Shown in pieces: positions 9,895-21,455 of a DNA stretch of 64,000 nucleotides (position 1 is the stretch's first letter; every line of letters begins with the position of its first letter). The notes below the pieces were generated by a model. That model did not search any database, was not told where the DNA came from, and saw only the letters and a list, made by a program, of their open reading frames with translations. The stretch covers positions 1 to 64,000 of the forward strand of contig VXIS01000197.1 in NCBI GenBank assembly GCA_008704415.1, in the 5' to 3' direction. The position numbers were made by a program, and so were the translations under genes. This DNA is from Sphaerosporella brunnea. Taxonomy: Eukaryota; Ascomycota; Pezizomycetes; Pezizales; Pyronemataceae.

Positions 9895-11580
9895 TCAGCT
9901 GTGCGACGACGCCTCCTGCGACTCCTCCGGACGCCTCGGAGTGGCGTGGCTTCCAAACGTTCCCATCCTCAACACGGGGATGCTCCGGCGCGGCTGCACC
10001 GGCCCGTGTTCGTATGCCGCATCAGGTTCGGTGACAAATCTATGCAGTTCGTGTCTCGCCTCGCGCTCATCCTGCTGAGTCTGCAGCCACTTCGAGTCCC
10101 GCATCCCCCCCGAGCGATCAAACGATTTGTCGGACAATGAGGAGGTGTAGCTATCGGAGTCATGGATCTCATCATCGTGGTGATGGTGATGGTGATGACG
10201 ATGCGCATGCGCGGCGGCGGCATGATGTGCATGTGCGCCTCCACTGGGCATCTCTCCCAAATCAACGTTGGAGCCCGGCAGTGGAAGATCAGGCTCTGCA
10301 ACAGTGTGGTCTGAGTGTCCGTGATGCGGCGTAGGCAGTCTCGTCCGTACCGTCTCGTGTTGGCCCAAAGAAGGAATTTCTTTTTCGATGTCATCGCCTG
10401 CAACCACGTGCTGGCCGCGATTTATGGGCTCGCCGTAGTGCGCGGCTTCCTCGGCGGTTATTTCGTGGAGGTGCTCGGAGGACGGCGATTGCAGGTAGTA
10501 TTTGGTTGGCAGGAAATGCTGTTCAACCACAGGCTGGACTCGCGATTGGACGTGGTGGTAGTGATGCTCTGTTGTTACGACGTGCGTTTCGGTATGCTGC
10601 TCCACGGGCTTTACCACCGTGTTGACAATTGCTAAATCGTGTCAATAGGCTAAAGCAGTTGGAGATGCAGGTACGCTACTTACGGGCTGCATATGTCGAA
10701 GTTATGTCTGTTGTTTCGGTAACTGTCCGTGATGCCTGTGCTATGCCATTGGTGAGCACAATTCAGCCCCCTAACCCGGTCAAAAGTGGAAGCCTTACAA
10801 GGGGTAGTTCCCGAAAGACTTGTTGCGAGCGGGTGTGTCGGAACCGGTGGTATCTCAACGTTGTGGAAATCTTCCATCACTCGCTTTCCGGCGGCAGAGA
10901 CCGGACCCGCATTGAGGGATACTGTAATTGCTTCCCTAATGTCAACTTCTTTCTAAGCAATTGCCAGGACGGTACAAACAGTGCTGATCATAATCGCTGC
11001 TGGCCAGCGTATCGGTAGTCACGTTGCTCATGGTCCGGTCAACAGGCCTGCTATTGAGTCCCGAAACGGAATCATGCGTCCGTAGCGTCTGATTGGAGTA
11101 TCTCTTCGAATCACCATGGCGCTGTAGTCCGAGAACCTGGGTATTATTTTCATCCACGAAGTGGCCGGAGTCCTCAGGATCTAAACTTGACGCGAATCTT
11201 TGCTCCGTTGGGCTAGTGTGTGGCGACGCATTCGACATTTCGCCGAAAGTCTCTCGACGGAGGGTACCAATCCTGGCTGCACTCACAGAATTCACTGATA
11301 ACACACCGCTGGGTATATATCCGGGGTTGATTTCTCGCGGGAACTCAGAATCGGCACGCAACATCGGCGGTTTGGGGACCGTTATCGGTGCGGAAGTGGT
11401 CTCTGCATGTTGATACACATTTGTACCCGGCGGCCGAACGGTGTCGGCGGTGGCTGCGGTCGAAGGGCGCGGGGGATTGGAGTTATTCTTCTGAGGGGAA
11501 CCGGATTCTGGAGAAGACTTCCGGTGCTTGTTGTGATGAAGTTTGGACAGAAACTTCTGGACCTTTTTTCGGAAAGCCAT
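9895..11580 (-). CDS. Allergen-like / HxH-rich hypothetical protein, 4 exons
   Basis: Protein of 495 aa from exons 11580-11023, 10952-10799, 10722-10684 and 10631-9895. The introns (70, 76 and 51 bp) all close in phase. The N-terminus is basic (MAFRKKVQKFLSKLHHNKHR), followed by a Ser/Pro-rich region. The third and fourth exons join as TSTYAAPIVNTVVKPVEQHT. Then comes a His/Gln/Val pattern (VTTEHHYHHVQSRVQPVVEQ) of the type seen in fungal allergen-like stress proteins and in the neighbouring gene. A His-rich stretch (HRHHHHHHHDDE) lies near residue 390, and the tail is acidic/basic. Intron 1 has an unusual GTGACT donor, the least certain junction. Divergent to the gene at 12335, which shares the HxH/QPV motif type. 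Function unknown; cytosolic, with no signal peptide. Confidence 0.7.
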
Positions 11581-12334
11581 TTCTGCGGAGGGCTGCTAGC
11601 TGGTGTTGCTGGACTCAAGGAAGGACACGGTTGATCAAGGCTAAGGGGGTGCGGATTTTTTCGGCATCCCGTTTCTTCATATGCATCTGTGGGTGATGCA
11701 CCGATGAGGTGACATTCCGCGGACCGGTGACGCATGCAAGTACGACTCGCGTAGCGCGGCGCGGCAAAGCTAGTTTCGGCTCGATTCTCCTGCGGATTCG
11801 AGGTCGTAGGTGTGACGTGAATGGCGCTTCTTGGCGGAGGCATCACCATCGGAGCACGAGCAGTCCGGGGGAAGATCTACGGGTCATTCAGAGCGGACAC
11901 TCCGTTGACGGACTGAAAAAGGGTGGAATGGGTCATTGCCAACACTGCAGCCGCGGAATCCAAGGAAGATGACCGCAAAAGTTGGTTTTTATTCGAGACG
12001 GCGATCTCGAGCATGAGCAATGATTCGTTTCAACTGGTAATGGGTGGCCATGGTGGTGGCCAAAAGATGTGCGTTTTCTTTCGGAATTCTCCCCTCATGG
12101 CCAGCTTTCCGGAGGCCAATCTAGAACTTGCGCAAAGGCCATCTTAGACCACGATGTCACGATATCGAAAAAAGATGAGCAGGCCATGACGTTCGATCTC
12201 CGGTAGGCGCGAGGTGGTCCCGGTTTAGGTATTTATTGAGCATCGGTCCGCTTCCAGCCCATCGATCCATCCGCAGCACATACACACACACAGAAATTCG
12301 ACGTCGCCTGGATCTTCCTGCTTAACAATTCACC
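11581..12334. other. Shared divergent promoter region of the allergen-like pair
   Basis: This 755-bp region separates two head-to-head genes with the same His/Gln/Val motif type, so shared regulation is plausible. GGTATTTATTGAG near 12228-12241 may act as a TATA-like element for the + gene. An ACACACACAC tract lies near 12282-12292. No other gene recognised. Confidence 0.5.
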
Positions 12335-13456
12335 ATGCAAGCCGCTAAGGATGCTACGCGTAACTTTCTGTATGTATAAATTTTTTCTTCTTTTTTACCT
12401 GTCTTGTGCAATAGATCATGTTTCTCCCGGATCGCAATCAGAGATATCATGTCTTCCGTCCAAGTCTTTCTCAACTTCCGCCTCCGGCCCGATGAAGAGG
12501 CTATGATTGCACCCCCGCCTCCGGGCGTCATCGCTACCTACGTCTACCACCCAACCCTCGATTCTATCCTCAACATCACTCCCCGCCTGAGGCCGCATGA
12601 CCACAAAGCTAACATCACCTCGTCCAGCTCGAAAGACCGCCAGAACGACACGCAGGTCTGCGAGGAGTTCGAGCCGGCGATTACGAAAGAGATTATCGTG
12701 CCCGTCGAGATGGTGAAAGAGACGATAGCCGTCGACCGGGAGGTGCACCAAGACCACTACCAAACGCGGATCCAGCCGGTTGAGGACCATGTGCGTGAGC
12801 CAGAAAAGCATGAACACCACATCCTCGCCGTTGAGCACAGAGAGAAACACCATGGCAAGGAGGCAGAGATCAAAAAGAAGCTTGCGGAGGAGGTCATCTT
12901 CCCTTTCGCTACCCCATGGAGTGATCTTTGTTGCTGACATATATATTTCGGGGCTGGGGTAAAATAGGCCCAGCAATTCCAATCCACAACCACCATCCTC
13001 CCCACCGCCCGCGAAAACGTAGAAACCATCACCATCCAGGGCGAACACATTCACCACCACGTGCACGAACGTGTGCAGCCCGTAATCGAGCGGGAGGTGA
13101 TCCAGCCCACCGTCGTGCACACCACCATCCCCGTCCACGAGCGCATCGAGCACGAGCCTACCTTCCACCCCGCCACCGTGCAGCCGAAAATGACAATGGA
13201 AGAATACAAACGCGCTGGCGGCTTCCTCGAGGGACGAGGCGAAATTTGTCAGCGCTTTGATGGGGAACCGCAGGTTAAGGAAAATGGTGGTGCGAACCTG
13301 ACGCATCCGAATGCGTACAAGGAGGCAGGTGCGGGGGCGGGGGTGGCTGGAAGGAGACCTGTGCCCGTGAGAATGACGAGCGGGGGCTCGGATAGGATTA
13401 GGGAGACTGAGCAGATGAGAGCTGGAATGAGGACCCCGCCTGTTGGTGCACATTAG
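12335..13456 (+). CDS. Fungal allergen-like protein, 3 exons
   Basis: Protein of 333 aa from 12335-12369, 12415-12892 and 12968-13456. Intron 1 has a perfect GTATGT donor. Intron 2 has a weak GTCATC donor but correct phase. The start MQAAKDATRNFL matches the N-terminus common in this family. The core carries DREVHQDHYQTRIQPVEDH, then ILAVEHREKHHG and AEIKKKLAEE, then after intron 2 GEHIHHHVHERVQPVIEREV and PTVVHTTIPVHERIEHEP. These are the paired HxH and QPV motifs of proteins annotated as 'allergen' in many Pezizomycotina. The family has no established biochemical function and is often linked to spores or stress. No signal peptide. The segment encoded at 12449-12600 is less family-like and could hide another intron. 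Confidence 0.75.
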
Positions 13457-13625
13457 GCTCTGCTGGCTGTGGTAGTGACGTTGGGAGCTTCGGCCTTGTG
13501 TTTGGAATTTGTAGGACGTTTTTGATGGTTTATTTGCGGAATAGCGCCGCGGAGGGAGTAATACTAGTCAAGTGAATTTTGGATTGTTCATTGAGTCCCG
13601 TTTGGATACCTAAAGTAGCTCTGTA

Positions 13626-13889
13626 CCGCATAAACTCGCAAGCAAGAGGCTCGAAGGCGCGAACAGCGTAGTAGGAAAAGGCGTGACGTGGTGGTGGATT
13701 GTACTAGTGGTGTGCAAGTCAACCGGCAGCCGAGATCTCAAAACGTGGCCGGCAACGGCGCCGCCACACGCTTGGGCAGTAAAACTTCACTCGGCTCCCG
13801 GTGCACGTTGCTATTTTTCACCCACACGTCACGCCTTTTCCTACTACGCTTTTCGCGCCGTCGAGCCTCTTGCTTGCGAGTTTATGCGG
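13626..13889. repeat. Inverted repeat, 65-bp arms around a 134-bp centre
   Basis: The arm 13626-13690 (starts CCGCATAAACTCGCAAGC) recurs inverted at 13825-13889 with about two mismatches. The centre has no gene. The layout fits a foldback-type or MITE-like element next to the allergen-like gene. CGTTTGGAT occurs outside both arms (13589 and 13920 areas), but not adjacent to them. Confidence 0.7.
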
Positions 13890-15009
13890 CATATGAGCAG
13901 AACTATTCATACAAGACCTCGTTTGGATGTGGTAAGTTTGGAACCGAATAAAGGAATCGAACAAAAACTAGAACTGGCCCCAAGTGGTCAGCTTTCGTTC
14001 CCACAGAGTCATTGCGCGGAGCAACCTCGTCCCGCAGGAGTGATGTCACCATATCCTCCAACATTTTACACCTCCCTCAGTCACACTTTATGAGCTCTGT
14101 ATAACTATTTCGACGATGGGGAATGGATACAGAGACTAGAATTGATACATACCGGCTACCTACCTGAACGCGACCTAAAAAATCGTCCGTAACTAAGAGC
14201 CGGAAAAGGATTTTTTGCAAGGGTCTATCTCGAAGCTTCTAGAACCGCAATGCAGGTGTATATTATGCTCGTACAAAGGTGGGCGGAACACGCTTGAGTC
14301 TGCCTACTGTGTGTCTTGGGACGAGTGATATTATATGATCACTATCAAATTCGGGGTGAGGTTTGCAGCCAATTCCTGCAACGGGGAAACAATGGTGCAC
14401 GGTTCTGTCGCACTGGAGATACGAGAATCCAGGATCCCGAAGTGGTAGGCGCAGACTCAGCGAGAAGCTGCGAGATAGGCTCAGTGGAAAGGTTGGAATA
14501 TTCTTGATTGTACTCGTACAAGAGCTGCGCTGACTGTGGTACGTATTCCGTGCTGCCAGTATCCAATATATTATGATCTTCTGGTAAGAAATCGAATCTA
14601 CCTAGGTATTTTCGGCCGACAGCTGACGGGTTTCAATAGCAACGAGAACTGGAGTAGTCAGCCGTCTCAGCTGGCATATGTACTCGTACATCATCTACAC
14701 CACAGCTGCCACCGAGGAGCACTGGTCGCAGTCTTAAAGTAGGCACAGCACGTCGCATCCAAATCGCAAGCACCCGCCTGTATGGTACGACCTGGCCGGT
14801 GGGAGGTTACACAGGCATCGCCAACACATGCAGCTGCATGCATGCACCGAACCATCAAGCGTTTCACCCTTTTTCGTATTCCCACACTCTGCCGGGCCAA
14901 TCAGCGCCGCCTGGCGGATGCGGCCGGTTCAAATGGTTCTGACGTTCTCCTGGCATGATCATCATCATCCCACGCGGCGCCTCCCAACACCATCAATCTC
15001 CCCTGCGAC
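13890..15009. other. Intergenic region before the kelch gene
   Basis: No coding sequence recognised. TGTACTCGTACA-like words occur at about 14510 and 14676. A TGCAGCTGCATGCATGCA tract lies near 14828-14846, within the probable promoter of the kelch gene. Confidence 0.4.
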
Positions 15010-17282
15010 ATGATGAGGATCCTTTTGACAGCGGCGGCGGCGTTTGCAGCCACGGTCGTCGCTCAGACGTATGATCCGCGAAAAGACTTTTGTCGACGGT
15101 TTAGCCATGAAGGTTTGCCATTCTGCCGACGGGAGAGAGGGAGGGATGGGACTGACATGGCCTCGGAGTTAGGGACGGTCCTGGGGAATCGGTTGTATAT
15201 CAATGACGGTCAACTGAACCTCCTGAACCACGGGGGGAAGAATTTTACAAGTATGTGCGGCTCCAATGCTAGATAAAGGAGACATGTGGTGGTATGGGTT
15301 GTTGACAGATGTGGGTTATAGATGACCGCCTCCTCTTCCACGATCTTAGCACCACCATGCTCGACGGCGTCGACACGCAGTTCCCACCGCTCGAGACGAA
15401 TCTGAGCAAACCCGCAATCGTGCCCTCGCTCATCGGCGGCGCGCTCTGGGCCGACCAAGCGAATGGAAGACTATTCCAATACGGCGGCCAGTGGCCCGAC
15501 AACAAAGTCCCCGAAGACCGGTTCCAGCTGTGGACGTACGATGTGTACAGCGATACGTGGGACACACGGGACGCGAACCGAGCGGTAGACCGACTCTCCT
15601 TTGGCGCGAACACGGCGATCGAGTATACCGGGAAAGCCTACCAGCTTGGAGGGTGGATGAATGTGGCGTCGGATATCAACTGGGTCGGCCCTAGGAAGGC
15701 TAGTAATAGGATGGCGGTTTATGATATGGTCACAAATAGTTGGACGAATAGCTCTGGCCCCATGGACGGCGTCGGCAGAGCTGAGGGCGCCATGTTTTAT
15801 GTGCCGTTTGGTGATGATCCGGGGATGCTGGTGCATTTTGGCGGCGTTAAGAGTAAAGATGGTGGCCCGGAAGTGGCGGTATGTTGCCTGTCTGCGTTGC
15901 TGAGGGGATGCTAATTTATTTATACCAGGCCCCCATGGATGTCATCGACATCTACGATATTGCGAACCAGAATTGGTACACCCAGAATGCCACGGGAGAT
16001 ATTCCGAACACCCGACGGCGCTTCTGTGGGGGCGCTGCATATGCGCAAGACGGATCTAGCGCAAACATGTAAGTCTCGTTCCTCGCGCATTCCGAGATCG
16101 GTGCCAGCTGCTAATTGTTTCAGATATATATACGGCGGCATGGGCTTCGGTGCAAACGTGACCGGCTATGATGATGTTTACATACTCTCCATCCCCAGCT
16201 TCACCTGGATCCAGATCTTCCCGGCCAAAGGCACGACGCGGGAAGAGAGTGAAATCCGCCCGCACTATGACCTTTCCTGCTCTGTGGTCAAGAACTCGCA
16301 ACTCGTCATCATCGGCGGGCAATTTCCGAAAGACCTTGAAGCAAAAACTGTATGTCAGTCCCCCCTCCTTCCCCACTATACTCCCGATTGACGAAAACCA
16401 GTGCGATGCTGAGAACAAATTCGGCGTCCACAACCTCGTTATGTCCAAGGTCAACAAAGGCACGCAATCCGTATATTGGGACATCTTTGTGCCTTCCAGA
16501 GCTACATATACAGTCCCGGACGACATCACGAACGTGATCGGCGGCGAGTATGTCCATCTACCCCTTCCGAATTACTTAGTCACCCACTGACCCCGAACAG
16601 CGGAAACGGCAACGCTGCAACTAAGTCCCCAAAAGCCGGCTTCAACGCAAACGACCTCTCGGTCCTGTTCGCACGCACAGTAACCACAAAAGCGCGCACA
16701 CCGACCCGAGCAGCACCGACGCCGACCAGCAGCGCGGCAAACAACACGGGAAACAACACGGGGGCCTTCTCCACGCCCGCAAAACGCGCGAGGATCCTCG
16801 CGCCAGCACTCGGCGGCGCCGCGCTTCTGGCCGCCCTCGCCGGCTTCCTGCTATACCGCCGCAAGCGTACTCGCACCAAGGAAAAGGACCGTCTCCCCGG
16901 GTACGAATCGGCCACCGCTGCCGCCGAAAGCGTCGTGACCACACATACGCCATATTCGCCCCTGCCGCCGCAGCACGGTATGTGGTCACCCCCACCACCG
17001 CCACCGCCGCCGCCGCCGCCGGAGGAGTATGGATACCTGGCCAGCGCGTACTCGGAGAACTCGTTTGCGAGCTCGTTGACTGCGCGGCAGATGAGTCCCC
17101 CGCCTCCGCCCCCGCTGGCGGAGTTGGGCGGTTGGGTTAGTCCTGCTCCTGGGAGTATGGTGGCGAGAGGATCGACGACGGGCGTTGTGCAGGGCCATTA
17201 TCCGCCGCCGTTGCAGGAGGGCATGGCGGAGGTTCGGGCGAGTCAGCCGGAGATGAAGGAATTGAAGAGGGACGATCGGTAA
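15010..17282 (+). CDS. Kelch-repeat membrane protein with signal peptide, 7 exons
   Basis: Exons 15010-15112, 15173-15250, 15309-15878, 15929-16068, 16124-16349, 16402-16547 and 16601-17282. N-terminal signal peptide (MMRILLTAAAAFAATVVA), then CRRFSHEGTVLGNRLYI, the first propeller strand. Kelch-type GG turns follow (YQLGGWMN, VHFGGVKSKDGG, IYIYGGMGFGAN, VIIGGQFPKD). One transmembrane helix (LAPALGGAALLAALAGFLLY) precedes a basic stop-transfer RRKRTRTKEK. The cytosolic tail has two polyproline runs (PPPPPPPPPPP and PPPPPP). Such proteins are plasma-membrane or wall-facing sensors of unknown ligand in filamentous ascomycetes. All junctions close in phase except exon 2/3, where the best donor (GTATGT, 15251) leaves one extra base before ATGTGGGTT. 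Either an unusual splice or a frameshift is present there. Confidence 0.75.
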
Positions 17283-17476
17283 TGCTTTTTTTTTTTTTTT
17301 TTTTTTTTTTTTTGAGCGGAGTGGTGTTTTTGGAGGCGTGGCGTTTTTCTTCTTCTTCTTGCGTTTGAATAATGGAATGTACGTCGATTGGGAATGTGAT
17401 TTGAGACTACGTACTTCTCTACTCCATCCCGGAAATTATTGTTATAGAAAAGTTCGTTTCTCCCCTCCTTCCTTTG

Positions 17477-18646
17477 CTATATAGCCCTCCACCCAAAAAT
17501 CCACACCCCCTCCTCTTCCCCAACCTGAATCACACTCTGCATCCCCGACCCCACCAACCCCTCCACAAAAACCATATTCGTCACCGCCATCCACGCCGCA
17601 GTCCACGCCCACCCCACCGCCCTCCCCCACCACCGCGGCTTCACCCCAAGCCACTCCATCACCCACCACACCGCCGTCTCAAGGACTATCCCCACCCCTT
17701 GTAGCAGAAAATACGCCATGCTCTGCGCATCGGTCCCGCTCACGACCCACGCGGGGACCGCATGCAGCAGGCCGCTGAGGAAGAACGATGCGAAAACCGT
17801 AAAAATATACCTGGCCGCGCCTCCGCGCTTTAACCCCAGCCCATCTGCAGCCCAGGAGGAGTGTGCACGGAAGGGGAAGGCGAGCAGCTGGTGCCAGAAG
17901 CGCCACACGTTCCTTACCGAATGGCACGTGCTCAGGGAGCCGAACAGCGGCGGCCAGGAGGCGGGCGAGGACATGCGCATCAGCACCGAGACCGCGGCCA
18001 CGAACGAATGCATGAGCGACAGGAGGAGGTAGATACTCCCGATCGCGACGTTTGCGCGGACGACGCGCCGCGGCAGCGAGGAGGTTAGGACGTTGGCGGC
18101 GGTTGGGAACTGCGGCTCCAGCACTGCCAGCAGGAGGAAGTACGCCGCCGCCCTCGCCAGATGCCAGATTACAAACCGAGTTCGGCTTCTGCTGGGTTGG
18201 GAATGCGGGGGCGGGGGCGGGGGCGCCGCCACCAAGCGCCGGTTGATGTACACCTCCCACGCGGCCGAGAGCCGCGTCCGCCAGTTTTGGCTGCTGTAGC
18301 CTAGCTGCGATAGCACGGCGTTGCGTTCGGGGGGGTACCCGCACAGGTAGACGCTGCTGAAACAGAGGTACTCCCCCAGCACCCATATGCTGAGCGTGTA
18401 GTCGCGTGGCGGGCCTAGGTATGTGGTGCTGTTTAGGAGTCGTAGTAGTAGGGCGGTGATGACGCCTAGGAAGATCCCGCGTCGGTGGGGGAAGGGAGGA
18501 GCGAGGAAGGCGGCGAATAGAAGAAGGTGGTAGAGGAGGAGGATGGACACGGAGATCGGAATGGCGGGATTTGCGGGGAAGCGCAGGAGAAGGGGGAGGC
18601 GGGATTGCAGGGTGTGTTGGAGGGGCGTGATAGGGGCGAAATCCAT
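17477..18646 (-). CDS. MBOAT / wax-synthase-like O-acyltransferase
   Basis: Intronless 389-aa frame. Start MDFAPITPLQ at 18646 was chosen over the longer frame (to 18790), whose first 48 residues are low complexity. Many hydrophobic helices are visible, e.g. SVSILLLYHLLLFAAFLAP and IYLLLSLMHSFVAAVSVLM. Family marks are VWRFWHQLLAFPFRAHSSW, then FASFFLSGLLHAVPAW containing the likely catalytic His, and YFLLQGVGIVLETAVWW. This is the arrangement of fungal wax-synthase/MBOAT_2 acyltransferases, ER-membrane enzymes that move acyl or acetyl groups to a hydroxyl, including in secondary metabolism. The acceptor cannot be told. An Ala/Pro spacer (AAPPPPPPHSQPSRSR) interrupts the middle. Convergent with the kelch gene. 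Confidence 0.8.
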   Translation of the reverse strand: MDFAPITPLQHTLQSRLPLLLRFPANPAIPISVSILLLYHLLLFAAFLAPPFPHRRGIFLGVITALLLRLLNSTTYLGPPRDYTLSIWVLGEYLCFSSVYLCGYPPERNAVLSQLGYSSQNWRTRLSAAWEVYINRRLVAAPPPPPPHSQPSRSRTRFVIWHLARAAAYFLLLAVLEPQFPTAANVLTSSLPRRVVRANVAIGSIYLLLSLMHSFVAAVSVLMRMSSPASWPPLFGSLSTCHSVRNVWRFWHQLLAFPFRAHSSWAADGLGLKRGGAARYIFTVFASFFLSGLLHAVPAWVVSGTDAQSMAYFLLQGVGIVLETAVWWVMEWLGVKPRWWGRAVGWAWTAAWMAVTNMVFVEGLVGSGMQSVIQVGEEEGVWIFGWRAI

Positions 18647-19260
18647 TTTTTTTGTGTTCTGAGGGAGAGAGCGGGTTGGATATGGTGATGATCGGACGGC
18701 GGTCGATGAAGGTGGAGAATGCACAACGGGGCGGATCATGACAGGCGGCCGTGTCTGTAAAGTAATCATCTCCGGGTGAGACCCCACCAATGAGAACAGC
18801 CGCTATGTACGAAGAATGCTGAACCTCCATTTTCCACACTTTGAGGACCCTTAGAGTAGAGTTTTGCAGCGCGTGAGCAAGCGGATACGTGCAATTCCGA
18901 AATGTTGAGGAAACGCGACGCGACGGTTGCCGGCGGAATGGAAGAAACACCTCATCGTTGGTGACGTGACGGAATCATCGCTGTTGCGGGTGAATATTCG
19001 CGACGCGACGCGCCGACTCATCGTGGTAAGCAACAGTTCGCCTGGAGATAGATGGCGATGGCGATGGCGAATTGCAGCGACGTGGGAAAGGCTGGCGGCT
19101 GATTAGGAATAACGTTTTTCCGCTCGGCGAGAGAGCTTACTATAAATATGGAGAACGCCACTCCCATGCCGCAACACGAACCGAGTCTAGGTAGATTTGC
19201 CTTCAATAATCATAAAAAGTCACACGCACCCACGATATCTTATCTGTAGTTTTCGATAGT
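18647..19260. other. Intergenic region, no gene seen
   Basis: Short CGACGCGACG tandem words occur near 18918 and 18998-19014. TATAAATA at 19141 could be a promoter element, but no gene follows it. Confidence 0.4.
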
Positions 19261-19429
19261 GATGGGTTTGACAGCGTTCTCTAACATGCTTAGTTACCGG
19301 CCACAAGGGAGTGCCGTGCTGGCAGGATTTGGGTGCATTAATGAAGGCAAGAATGGGCGGGTCTGCCTGATTGTGATGGACGCCAACCAACCGGATTCAA
19401 CACCTCATTTGTGCCCGCGATTCGCCTGC

Positions 19430-19815
19430 TGCCACTCAGTATTAACCTCAGCCGATAGTCCTCCAAGGAGGGGCAGGAGAGACGACGGATGAATACACCA
19501 ATCAAGGTCCTGTTGTCTGATGAACGCTGTACAGAGGCAGTCTTAACTTTTCTGGGCAGCACTCATGCCTGACAAGGGCTAAAATATGTTCTGATCAATC
19601 CTATCTCTTTCCTATGTCTTTTCTCTTTTCTCCTTTTGTCTTCTTCACGAATCTCCTTGGTGCGATACATACTGAGTGCGGATTTCCTTGGTTTATTTCC
19701 TTTGGAGGATCAGACCCCACAGTAGGACCCTGAGCCTAGGGGCAGCGATGATTCTATGTTATCTATGTCATGGCCGCAAGCGGCCAAATACATTATGATT
19801 AAAACAAAACAAAAC
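19430..19815 (+). mobile_element. LINE fragment, copy B
   Basis: A frame with NTPIKVLLSDERCTEAV then LTFLGSTHA corresponds to the C-terminal end of the copy A ORF. The 3' UTR has the palindrome at 19772-19785 and a tail of TATGATTAAAACAAAACAAAAC. Heavily 5'-truncated. Confidence 0.75.
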
Positions 19816-20169
19816 AATCATCGGAATGAACGTTTAACGCCAGTTAGCAAGGCGTTAGCGCTTGCAGTCCATCGAGACGGAACGGAACTATATCGTGCCA
19901 AGCGTGCGAGAGATGTGATCGACCCAAGTCCGCAACCCGTAACAGGGCCCCCCTCTGCGGGTAGGCAGAGGCACCACCACACTCGATTGGCGGTAACTTG
20001 GACTCCTCCGGTGCACCGATGTGGTCGTGTGGGATCATGGTTTTAGGCAGCGAAGGCGTTCCATATCGAACGTTAGAAGCGGGCGTGCATACGGACGGAG
20101 GAATGCACATGGTGGTGGGTAGGTCGGGGAGGGAGCACGTCAAGTCGATAGGGATTACTTTCACTGAAG

Positions 20170-20336
20170 GCCTTGGGTTTTCGATCCACTCTTTCGCATT
20201 CCTCTTTCCTTTGTCGCTTTTCTTTAAAAGGGCCGTAGGCACCAGCAGTAGGCTTAGGCCTAAAGTGTAGCATATTCTCTTCTCTTACATATGTCATGGC
20301 CGCAAGCGGCCGAATACAAAATGATTAAAACAAAAA
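20170..20336 (+). mobile_element. LINE fragment, copy C (3' UTR only)
   Basis: It has the family 3' UTR with the palindrome at 20298-20311 and an ATGATTAAAACAAAAAA tail. No coding remains. The tail abuts AACCGGG, where repeat T resumes. Confidence 0.7.
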
Positions 20337-20835
20337 ACCGGGAAAAAGCTGATTTCTAACCATTCATACAGAGTCAAGAATGTGAAAAAACAGGCTGAGA
20401 GCTATGTAGGATCCATCACGCTGCTAAGTACATGCTTTGAAATGTTCGTGATCAATTATGATTAGCACATCTAACATTGCTGGCAGTACAGCGCTTCATG
20501 GGATATAACTCGTTCTTGGCGCAATCTCGGCGACACATTACGTCCTATGGGCTAGTTTTGCTTAATCTATGATATATCGAGCGAGATATAATGACCGCGG
20601 TAGACTCCGTTGAGGGCTTTTTTTTTTTGCCAAGGGAAGGGAAGAATTACATCACACCATAAGCTGAGTGAGAGGTAACATCCCGTTCCCGGCCGCAAAA
20701 TTCACTCCACGAAACGGTTGTTGCGCGAGCGGCGGCGGGCCAGCGGCGGCGACCTGCAGAAGGTGTCTTGCATTGGCACAATTTGCCGTGACATCCCATG
20801 TACAAGTACATGTGTGTTGGCACAACTTGCTTTGA

Positions 20836-21030
20836 TTTTTTTTTTTGTTTTAATCATATTGTATTCGACCGCTTGTGGTCTGACATGCCTATAGAGAGAA
20901 GCGAACTGTGCTACCCCTTCGGCTGGAGCCCTGCGGCCCTTCTAAGGAAATGTGATCAAGGAAATCGCACCATGTAGATGATCGCACCAAGGAAATTCAT
21001 GACTGTGATCGCACCAAAGAAAGTCATCGG
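20836..21030 (-). mobile_element. LINE fragment, copy D (3' UTR only)
   Basis: The reverse strand shows the family 3' UTR. Its palindrome (20867-20880) reads GACCACAAGCGGTC on the - strand, with one stem mismatch. The poly-A tail appears as T12 followed by GTTTTAATCATATTG on the + strand. Confidence 0.75.
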
Positions 21031-21455
21031 ATTGGAGCGCATCCGGTAATTCTAATCTGCGGCTGTGGCGTTTAGTAGGTCGACGTCACCCACACCCGGA
21101 GAAGGAAGAGGGCTTAGTCAACGCAATTTTTGCCCGGAGAAGAAGAAGAAGCATACGGCCGAAATGAGATGTTTTTTCCGAGGCCGCAAAAAATAGTTTT
21201 TGATTTAATTTGACATTACCCATATCAATTGCCATTATTCATTTCCAGTTTCCATCATTAATCCGTGTCCCACCTTCCTCCCTCTCCCCCACCACACCCG
21301 CCGTCCTACGTACAACCCTGGTACTTCCCAGTCCCGATCCCGAGAAGGAAAAAAAACCCATGGAAATCATAAACAAAAAACACCGTAAATGCAGGAAAAA
21401 AATTAAAATAGGAAAATCTAGCACTCCCGCCCCCACCCGTCCCACACCGGTTGAT
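21031..21455. other. No gene seen downstream of tyrosinase
   Basis: GAAGAAGAAGAAG-type purine repeats lie near 21140-21152. C-rich and A-rich tracts follow, which probably include the tyrosinase 3' UTR. Confidence 0.4.

Larger units (their letters stand above)
19272..20545 (+). repeat. Dispersed repeat T, copy 1, split by LINE insertions
   Basis: Blocks 19272-19391 and 20336-20545 match, in the same order and orientation, blocks of 27815-29210. Examples are ACATGCTTAGTTACCGGCC (ACATGCTTGATTACCGGCC in copy 2), GCCTGATTGTGATGGACGCC, and a ~200-bp stretch beginning GGGAAAAAGCTGATTTCTAAC. The ~940 bp between the blocks is LINE copies B and C plus some unassigned sequence. ACCGG flanks the insert on both sides. 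The identity of T is unknown. Confidence 0.65.
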
